Shown here piece after piece: positions 56,535 to 64,000 of a DNA stretch of 64,000 nucleotides (the first letter of the stretch is position 1; each line of letters opens with the position of its first letter). The DNA is from Amoebophrya sp. A120 (taxonomy: Eukaryota; Sar; Dinophyceae; Syndiniales; Amoebophryaceae), in contig CAJINV010000003.1 of assembly GCA_905178155.1 (NCBI GenBank), positions 4,277,253 through 4,341,252 on the forward strand, read 5' to 3'. The translations under genes were made by a program, and so were the position numbers. Under the pieces are notes generated by a model. The model was not told the DNA's origin and made no database searches. It worked only from the letters and a program-made list of their open reading frames with translations.

Positions 56535-59500
56535 TTATCCCTCATCCATACGATCCTCATCATCAACATCCTCAACGCAATAATCTTCTTCGTCGTCTTC
56601 GAGATCCAATGTTAAGATTCTCTTGGATCCCCGGTCGTATAGAGTACAAACGCCACGAGCGAAAGACAGCGTCACTTCGAGATTTTTACTGCCAGACCGA
56701 TCGTTGTACTCCGGCGGCAATATGCGGCAGCGAAGCCCAGTTTCCTCAGGATTTTTTTGCATCTCCTCGTCGAGGTAGTAGGATTCAGTATTGCTGGCAG
56801 CATTAGGCCTGTCGTCCTCCATCATAATTGGCTGCACTTTTCCACCGATAACGCGATGTGTGCCGGGTGCGCAGCAGTCTTGTGCGCCAGCTAATTCCAA
56901 TTGTTCCAAGGGAATCAGGACCGCTACACACGTCGACGTCTCAGCAGTACTGTACAAGACCAGCAGCTGCTTCGAGGAGTAAAACTTCGCGGCGACGAAC
57001 CGGGGCGCGGACGTCTTGTTTTTAAACATTACTCGCTTCCACCGATCCCGCTTCCTTGGTGGCATTTCACCGGACAAAGATCCTCCTTGATAGCCTGGAA
57101 TCTTGCCGTCGCAGCCGTGGCAAGGCTGGATTTCCGCAGCACCAAGTCGGACTCGATCTTCAGACATCAAGACCTGCACAAAGGCATTCCCATCTTCTGC
57201 CCAGGCACTGTCAACAACACGACCAGTCGTGGTGCTTGTACAGGCGCCCGATGAATCGTGAATCCTGTTGCTGGCGATCCGTAGCGCAACCTCCTCTACC
57301 TCCACGGAATGCGCTGCGCATACGCTGGAGGCAGTTTCTGTAAGACACTCTTCGAACTCTTCCAGCAAACTCCAGAAGGTGCTAACCTCGATGACTTTCT
57401 CACTGCCGCTCATCTTACTGGACTGCGACACGTGATTCGCTTGCTCCCCCCTCCAACAAGTACTAGTCGTGAAGGCCGGATCGCGAATCCGCGATACCCG
57501 CACTGCGCTCGCGTCGCGTGCTCCAGACAGCTCTCTCGTGGGTGCCTCTGAGGACAATAGTGCTGTGACGACGTCAAGGGACTGGGCGAAATCCTTATTC
57601 AGCATGACTGCCTCGACATGCGCTACCGGGGCGCACACTGGGGGAGGTGACTCGCCAGTGATTTTCCGCAGCACGTAGAACAAGCTCAACACGTAGATTT
57701 GGCACCGGTAGAGGGAAATGCCGAGGGCCTCACATGTCTCGGCAAGCAAGTGCGCTTTCTGTGCCGCCGTGCCTTTTTCCTCGGATTGTTCCTCTCCAAG
57801 CTGACAATTGGAAGACGAAATTGCCACCTCCGCAACGCCACGGGACGCTAGCAACAGATGGCGTGCGGCGGGCTCCATGCGTGTAGCGAGCTATCAAATG
57901 TAAAAGTGTCTGGGTCTGGAAGAATGCAGATTTTTGTCATGCTGCTTTTGCATGACACAAAATGTCTGTCATGGAAGCCCTAGCACCATAGGTTTCGAGA
58001 AGCTTCCGCTTTGCTTAATCCGCATGACAAATCCCCCATTTTCGTGAAAGGTAATGGGCGCCTTTTGCTGCCTATGCATGAGAGATTTGTCTGTGTTGTG
58101 AAATGCGCATCACAAGTTCGCATCCTTCCAGACCCAGACATTTTTACAGTTGATACGAGCAGCGTTTGCACGTATTCGATTGCGTTCAGCATCTGCTTTT
58201 CCATCCGATGGAGGTTGGGCAGGTAGATGTCAGAAACCCGACCGGTGTACATCGCATGCAACAAGTTCTCCTCGCGGGTCGCCTCGCTACTTTCAGTCCC
58301 GTCTGGAGATTCTCGGTCCTCGTCCTCGTCGCCGCCGAAGTGGGCCCGCAGGTGCTCATCAACCGAGGACGCGAGTTTGGACTCAAGCGTTTTGCGCGCG
58401 CCAGAAAAGTGCCGCAGCATTTGCTCGCAGAAGGTTCGCATGGCGGTGAGCACACCACAGCAATGTTGACGACAAACGATGTTGCGCAAAATGATCGCCC
58501 GACGCGCAGGAGGCGCTAGCACTTTCCGAAGATCCAACAACCTGGTGTCGGAAGGTCCAGCGGTGGATGGCCTTGATGGCCTTTCGATCGTGATAAACTT
58601 TCCGTTGCAGTACATCGTCGTGCTGGCCGCGGAGATTTCGTCGTCTTGAAAACCAACGCTAGAGGTCGGGTTTGAAGACGATTTGCAGCTCAGCTCAAGT
58701 ACGCACAGCAAAGCCGCAGCGTTTTCCGAACCATGAAAGCGCATACCACTATCCACAGTGGGACTTAGGGGAGAGGGCGCGGCTGCATCCGGCCCTGCGC
58801 CTGCGGCAAGCGAGCATATCGACGCGACATGCTCGTTTAGCACAAAGCCGGCAATTTTCCCCGTCGCCGAAGTGACAAACAGGATATCTAGGGGCGGTAA
58901 CTCGTCCGGTAGCACGCATTCTGGATGCACGGTCAGCGGTTGTGATGTCGCTCCAACTTGTTGGGGCACCGCGAAAATCGGAGGCAGTGTGGAGAGTTGA
59001 GCCAAGTAGCTACCAGAGAGTCCGATCGCTCCGTTGCCATGATTTCGGACTCCTGCGGAAGATTCATCCTGCACTGAGGTAGATGACAAGAGGCTCTCCG
59101 GGTGCGCACCGTTCGACAGAAGGACCTTCCCCAGCTCATCCTGGAACATTGGCGATGTTAGAGAAGCACTGATGCCTTGGCTCTCCAGCAGGGGACACCA
59201 GCCCTCCGGCGTTGAGGAAGCTCCCAAACGGCGAAACAGTGAATGCAAGATTTTGGTTCGGCTTTCACAACTGGATGCAGAAGCAGATTCCGGACCGGTA
59301 CTAAAATCTTGGCCTGTATTGATGTGATCATTCACGTGCGAAGTGCAACTACCGTGTCGAGTGTCGCTTCCCCCTCCTGGTCGATGCCAACATAATGCAG
59401 CTAGAGTGTCGTCGCTGGAGTTATTTCCTGCGCTTGAGTTTTTGCCTTGTTTTTTCGTACCTTTTTCGAACACGTTCGTGAACTTGAAGAACATGCGCTC

Positions 59501-59920
59501 GGTAGCGATGTCGAAGACCGTGATGACAGATCGCCGACCTACTGCGAGAAACCGCCCGCAAGGCGACCACGCGGCCACGGTCCGCGACGCAGGCGCATGC
59601 GTTGCAGTAGATCTAGCGGCCGCACTCGAAGAAGAAGAAGAAGATGAGCTGCTAGAAGATGAGCTGCCAGAACAACTGGAGCTACTTGTGTGAAAAACTT
59701 TTCCGACTTTTTCTCCTGCATCTTCGGAGTTTTCAGCAGGAAGCGTTTCCGCGGGGGAAACCGCGGCCGCAAACACCAAATCATTCTCGTCTTCTGCCAG
59801 GGGACGCAAGACCGCCAGCACATCCCCATCCACGACAGCCAGGAGGTCCTGCACGGGGTTCCACGCCACGCAGCGGACGTCGGCAGCAAGCTTCTCGCTC
59901 ACCAGACGGAAACTACTCAT
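56535..59920 (-). CDS. ANAPC4: Anaphase-promoting complex subunit 4-like protein
   Basis: Exons 59920-58156 and 57886-56535 give 1038 residues; the only intron is an introner. The N-terminus matches the APC4 WD40 start: FRLVSEKLAADVRCVAWNPV, DLLAVVDGDVLAVLRPL, then AAWSPCGRFLAVGRRSVITV. The central helical domain follows (LRNIVCRQHCCGVLTAMRTF, later YLPNLHRMEKQMLNAIEYVQ), and after the intron YRCQIYVLSLFYVLRKITGE and TFWSLLEEFEECLTETA continue the APC4 long domain. APC4 is a scaffold subunit of the ubiquitin ligase that drives exit from mitosis. Several Ser- and Gly-rich inserts make the protein longer than the ~800-residue animal form. The call rests on domain order and motif similarity seen by eye. 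Confidence 0.8.
57892..58155. mobile_element. Introner element, family I (copy 4), 264 bp
   Basis: The ends are TATCAAATGTAAAAGTGTCT and the complement closing TTACAGTTGATA. The target-site duplication is cgagc (57887-57891 and 58156-58160). Exact removal joins QTLLATRMEPAARH in frame in the APC4-like gene. The interior carries gcatgacaaat, a short word also present in family III. Confidence 0.92.
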
Positions 59921-60531
59921 GGTGATCAGATTGTAAGCATTCCCAGTACCAGTTCTTTTTAAGCAGTCGGCTCTGATAGCGAATCCGCAAGAAGGCCCTA
60001 CTGGTACTGTGCTTCATCTTCTGTACCATACAAAAGCAGACTCACACGAACCATCTCAAGACAGTACGATCTATCCCATGCAACACAAAGAAAAAAACAA
60101 CAGGGACAACCACGCTCCTCACAATGATGAAGTACTGCAGCTACAACTACCTGACTTACAAGCTTACGACTGCGTTGGTCTTACTTACAATTCCAAAAGC
60201 ATACATAAGGCTGGATCATGCAGTTGCAGACCCGAGCGCAATCAATGCTTCACCAATGATCGTCACAGTCTCTTTCCGTTCTGTTCGAAAAGAAGATCAA
60301 GATCCAACCGGTGGTCACACACAAGGAAAAAAAAAAGGAGTTGCATTTGCGGATCCTGCAAGAGAACTTGCTCAGAACACTTGCTTGCGACACGAAAAAA
60401 AAAAAAAACGATTGCTTGCGATCAGCCCCGTGTAAAATCTGTAGTACGTTCAAAGTCGCTTGATAGTATATAGAAATTTCGCATACTGTGTACATATGTG
60501 AGGACACTGAAAAGTCACTTCACACACACAA
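59921..60531. other. Intergenic spacer
   Basis: About 610 bases with A-rich runs (aaaaaaaaa near 60330 and 60392) and no supported gene. Confidence 0.45.
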
Positions 60532-61881
60532 CTACTGTTTGTTCTTGCGCGCCAAGTAGCGCTCCTTTGCACTGAGTGCCCGCTGGTTTCGCTCGACCTT
60601 TTCAGCTTGCTGCTGTGCCTGGCGCTCGGCTTCTTTCTCCTTTTCCACCGCCGCGGCCGCCTCTGCGCGCACGCGCTTTTCCTCGGCTTCCTGCTGTTTC
60701 TGTGCGAGACTTGCTTCTGCACTCTGCATCTCGAGCTTGGGGCGTTTAGCCGTGTCCCCGCTGCCTTCAACATCCTTTTCAGCGTCGCGCTTCGTGGTCG
60801 AAGTGGTCGTTTCCGCTGCTGGATCGTCTGGCTTCGCTGCGCCCATAGTTGACATTTTGTCTGTCGCCTTCTGCGGTCCGGCTGTCAATCCCGGAGGCCT
60901 TTGCGGCCCTAAAGCGCTCATATTGTCTGCTGCTTTCGCTGGCGCCGCGGCCATACCAGGCGGACGCGCGGGGCCTACCGCCACGCCGGCCGCTGGTGGT
61001 TTAGCAGGTTCTTCCCCCGGTGCCGTTGTTTTCTGATCTCCAAAGGCTTTCTTGGTCTGCTCCTCAGCACCTCCCGCACCCTCGCCTCTTCGCTCGTTGA
61101 GCAGCCGTTGGTGCAACTCACCGGAGAATCCCCACGCGGCCTTTGCGTTTTTCGCAAAAGCGGCCTCGTCGGCTTGGTCCTGTTCGAGGAGTTGTGCTTC
61201 AAACTTTTTCCGCTTCTCGAGTTCCCGTGCGTAGGCGCCGGTGACGAACGCCTCGGGCTTCTTTTCCTCCGCGTCCAGGGTGCGGTTGATTGCCCGCTGC
61301 TCCAAAATGGCCTTTTCGACGTCGCGCCGGTCCTTCGTCTCGCGCATCCCCTCCACGTACTGGCTCTTCTTTTGCGCGAGCTCCTCGTGGTACTTCTTAT
61401 TCATGACCGTCAACCCAGTGCGCTTTACCTGCTCCAGCGCGTCCGTGGTCTGCATGTTGTGGTACTTCTTCTCCATCTCCGCGTCGTCTAGGTGTTCGTC
61501 GTACTGGAACACACTCGCGTCCGCCGCAATCATGGCATCCATCTGCTTCTGCAAGTTCTTCGACACGCCAGGAATGTGCGCAGCTGCAGTGCTACTTTTC
61601 GTGGAGGTAGTTACCGTCGTTGATGTTGAGGAGGACGAAACGGCGGCTACCGCACTGTGCGCGATAATGGTGGGGTGGTAACCCTGCTTGATTCGCTCCG
61701 CTTCGAGGTTCTCCTGCGCGTCGATCGCCTCCTGAAACATCTTGGGAACCACGGCGGGCGCCTTCGCTTTCGCCAGACCTTGCTGCTGCGACAAGACACT
61801 GACCCCGAAGGCGCCAGGCTTCGCCTTCGCCGGACCCGTAGCGCCTGCGCCGGGCTTCGAAAACGACATTGAAAATTTCAT
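60532..61881 (-). CDS. NSRP1: NSRP1-like nuclear speckle splicing regulator
   Basis: This is a single exon of 449 residues. The N-terminal half matches the DUF2040/NSRP1 (CCDC55) domain: MIAADASVFQYDEHLDDAEM, then KKYHEELAQKKSQYVEGMRE, RDVEKAILEQRAINRTLDAE and EAFVTGAYARELEKRKKFEA. NSRP1 is a coiled-coil protein of nuclear speckles that affects alternative splicing. The second half is Ala/Pro/Lys-rich with a final charged helix (EAEEKRVRAEAAAAVEKEKE). It sits one small gene away from PRP3, another splicing factor, but with no evidence of joint regulation. Confidence 0.78.
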   Translation of the reverse strand: MKFSMSFSKPGAGATGPAKAKPGAFGVSVLSQQQGLAKAKAPAVVPKMFQEAIDAQENLEAERIKQGYHPTIIAHSAVAAVSSSSTSTTVTTSTKSSTAAAHIPGVSKNLQKQMDAMIAADASVFQYDEHLDDAEMEKKYHNMQTTDALEQVKRTGLTVMNKKYHEELAQKKSQYVEGMRETKDRRDVEKAILEQRAINRTLDAEEKKPEAFVTGAYARELEKRKKFEAQLLEQDQADEAAFAKNAKAAWGFSGELHQRLLNERRGEGAGGAEEQTKKAFGDQKTTAPGEEPAKPPAAGVAVGPARPPGMAAAPAKAADNMSALGPQRPPGLTAGPQKATDKMSTMGAAKPDDPAAETTTSTTKRDAEKDVEGSGDTAKRPKLEMQSAEASLAQKQQEAEEKRVRAEAAAAVEKEKEAERQAQQQAEKVERNQRALSAKERYLARKNKQ

Positions 61882-62111
61882 GGTGGGCGTGTTCTGCTCA
61901 AGAAAGAAAAAGAATTTCTAAAGTTTCTACTGGAGGTGGTGCGTGGGCAGTCTAGGTCTACACCTCCTCGCGTCCATATCTACTTCTACACTACGCAACT
62001 TACAACAAACCATTTGCTGGGCAGCTTTAGTCGATTGTTCTTGTTCATACTAATACCTCCTACAAAGAATACTTTTGATTCTGGAAGGGTAGTTGCCTAC
62101 TGGCAGAAATC

Positions 62112-62663
62112 TTACAATGAGAAGGAAGGGAAGAGGGACGCTAGCGGCTTTGTTTTTGATCGACGACCATGCACACTTCGAGAGCCATGAATTATTATCA
62201 AAGAAAAAAAGTTCGTCACGATCACTCATGCGCATTCTTGCAATACAAAATTGTTTGTCATGCGTAAAAATGCATCACAGCCAAACCTCATTAGGGATTT
62301 CCCTAGTGTTTCTGCAATACAAGGAAAGTTTGTGATGCTGAGAAAATTTGTAATGCATAACCTGCAAATTAGTGATTGTGACAAACTTTTTTCTCTCCAT
62401 AATTATAGACCCGGTTGCAATGTTGCGTTGCTCGCTTTGCTTGTCATTTTCTCGAAGTGCAGTGTCGCAACATCTCAGCGTCTTCTCTAGAATTTCTTTT
62501 TGCTGTGAACTTACTTACTTTGCAGAACCAGATCGATGAATTTTGGTATCATGCTTCGCGCCTTCTTCATGTCTTGCGAAACACACCAGAGTCTTTGTAC
62601 CGGTAAAGAGCCTCTTGGAAGAAGCTTTGACAGTCGCTTCCTTTCGAAACCTTTTCTTTCCAT
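62112..62663 (-). CDS. Small basic orphan protein with an introner
   Basis: Exons 62663-62519, 62486-62402 and 62190-62112 give 102 residues. Intron 1 is GT-AG, phase 1 (CAAA|GTAAGT); intron 2 is an introner and exact removal reads ATGSIIHGSRSVHGRR in frame to a TAA. The product is basic (MERKGFERKRLSKLL, later HGRRSKTKP) with no recognised domain. The start lies only 62 bp after the PRP3 stop codon. The phase agreement at both introns supports the model; an alternative is that the first exon starts at the in-frame ATG 31 codons later. Confidence 0.5.
62196..62401. mobile_element. Introner element, family V, 206 bp
   Basis: The left end is TATCAAAGAAAAAAAGTTCG, continuing tcacgatcact; the right end is agtgattgtgacaaactttt, closing CTCTCCATA. 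The target-site duplication is attat (62191-62195 and 62402-62406). A 24-bp internal stretch (62335-62358) is identical to 1849-1872 inside the family II copy, although the terminal repeats differ. Confidence 0.82.
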
Positions 62664-62724
62664 TTTTGTCGTCGCTTTGTTGTGATACAGAGATACTTGT
62701 CGTGATCGATATTGCGTCAATGAA

Positions 62725-64000
62725 TCAGAGATCCTGATTTGCGTCGCGGTACGATTCCAACATGGTCCAGTAGGACTCGCACCCTCGAGAAGCCAATATC
62801 TGCCGCCCTTCTGCCTCGGTCTTAATCGTATGCGCCTTGAAACCGTCGAAAAGCCGCTTCTGGATCGTACCTGTAGAAGAAAGAAATCAAATTATACCCA
62901 TCTAGGAATCAACATATCGACCGAACTAGTTAAACTGAGCGCATCCATGGTTCATGCAAAAATGCAAGGCACGCAAAACTTCGAACGAGCCTTACAAACA
63001 AAAAAACTTGACAAGGAATAAGTATATTATGGAAAACGAGTCTGATGCAAACAAGCGGTCACCCCTTACCTTGCCACATTAGCGTCGCTGGATCGTCCTT
63101 TTTCGCCGGCCCTCCGCCGCCGTCGCTATCTTCGTCGTCGTCATCCTCGTCTTCACCGCCTGCGGCGGTCTCGTCCCACTTGATACGGCGCATGATCAAT
63201 TTCCGGTACTTTGTTATCGCCCGCTTGCCACCTTCTACGATCAACAAATTTGCGAGGCCCGTGCACATGATGAGGACCCCGGACAGCTGGAACTGCTCCG
63301 CGTTTACGGTGACCTTAAACTGGTGCTTGCCGTGCTTCATGTCCTTGATCGAGAACGCAAGCACGTGCGTTTCGTTGACCGACGACCGACCGTCGGTCTT
63401 CGGGGCGGGGCCCCCGATGGTGTTGCCGTCCCAGCGCTGCTGCTTCTTTTTCTTCCGGGCCTCCGGATCCAGCTTCGCGGCCTCGTTCCGCCTCTCGTGG
63501 TCGAGCCGCCTCTGTTCGGTCTCGCGCTTCACCTTCTGCTCGATCGCGGTCGGATTCGCGATCTGCTCATCACCCAACACACGCATCAGGTTAGAAAATT
63601 TCACCTGCAATGTATAAGTCGAAAGGTAGAGTGCTTGTTCAGATCGTACGTTTTCGCTTTGTATGTCTATGTTTTCATTCAATAAGAACTACGGTAGGAA
63701 AGAACGCACATCTCGCCTCTTCCTGGTCTCGAATTATACAGACCTAGAATTGCAAACTCTTGTACCTTTGGTGGCGGTGCTTCAATGACACCCATCATGA
63801 TTTTGTCTCGCATTTGCTGGGCGCGCTCCTGGCGGTTTCTCCGGCGCAGTTTCTTCCTCTCCGCGGGTGTGAGCATGCTTTCAAGGGGCTTCACAGTCAT
63901 CTCTTTCTGCAGAGAAATTGTCTGCGGTTTAATGGGAACTGGGTGCTCCACGTAATTTGTGACCCGCCTCTCGTCGATCATGTCTAGATCATACGCCGGG
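62725..64000 (-). CDS. PRPF3: U4/U6 snRNP protein PRP3, C-terminal part (5' end beyond window)
   Basis: Three exons are inside the window: beyond 64000 to 63766, 63604-63070 and 62870-62725; both introns are GT-AG and the phases agree. The PRP3 signature is clear: NYVEHPVPIKPQ, LTPAERKKLRRRNRQERAQQ, KFSNLMRVLGDEQIANPTAI, QFKVTVNAEQFQLSGVLIMC, LLIVEGGKRAITKYRKLIMR followed by RIKWDE, and finally a conserved end (ASRGCESYWTMLESYRD). PRP3 binds the U4/U6 duplex in the tri-snRNP and is essential for spliceosome activation. An acidic insert (EDEDDDDEDSDGGGG) follows the KWDE motif. The N-terminal region, including the PWI-type part if present, is off the edge. Confidence 0.92.

Overview
This is nuclear DNA from a compact, intron-containing protist genome, most likely a syndinian dinoflagellate of the Amoebophrya type. 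The reasons are dense gene packing, every supported gene lying on the minus strand in one long one-way array, short introns, spliceosomal, APC/C and kinase genes of eukaryotic type, and nine small intron-like mobile elements (introners) with terminal inverted repeats inside coding regions. Introners of this style are known from Amoebophrya. No taxonomic search could be run, so the assignment is inference.

Layout in window coordinates, all genes on the minus strand: a large single-pass membrane protein running off the left edge (1-4431); a fusion of an Ldh_2-type dehydrogenase with a carboxymuconolactone-decarboxylase-like domain (5193-7208); an acidic orphan (7550-8930); a NEK-like kinase (9763-13437); a small protein with a myristoylation signal and two different introners (14569-15847); a coiled-coil protein (16441-18357); an ankyrin protein (19204-21213); a small orphan (22026-22422) beside an 18-copy 93-bp satellite (22608-24290); an AAGAB/p34-like protein (25089-26574); an orphan with an introner (27671-29475); two tandem DOT1-like methyltransferases with hydrophobic N-termini (30517-31724 and 32549-33340); an MKP1-like phosphatase with a gelsolin-like region (33834-37329); two small genes (37393-37990 and 39389-39976) separated by a 1.2-kb fold-back-containing segment flanked by 43-bp direct repeats; a second ankyrin protein (40870-42103); a tandem pair of cold-shock/RanBP2-zinc-finger proteins (43563-44400 and 45957-46827); a divergent PCNA-type clamp (49101-50422); a small conserved protein (51467-52136); a LicD-like protein (52569-54663); an orphan (54991-56006); an APC4-like subunit (56535-59920); an NSRP1-like splicing regulator (60532-61881); a small orphan with an introner (62112-62663); and the C-terminal part of PRP3 (62725 to beyond 64000).

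Exon structures were worked out by hand from reading frames and splice signals. About thirty ordinary introns are GT-AG and phase-consistent; a few junctions could not be reconciled and are flagged. The nine introners behave differently. Each starts TAT and ends ATA, is flanked by a 5-bp target-site duplication, and restores the reading frame only if the element plus one copy of the duplication is removed exactly, generally without GT-AG ends. They fall into at least five families by terminal repeat, and two of those families share an internal segment. This set is the most interesting signal in the window, followed by the hairpin-bearing satellite and the DOT1-like pair. The neighbouring genes do not form an obvious pathway; order in such arrays does not imply an operon.
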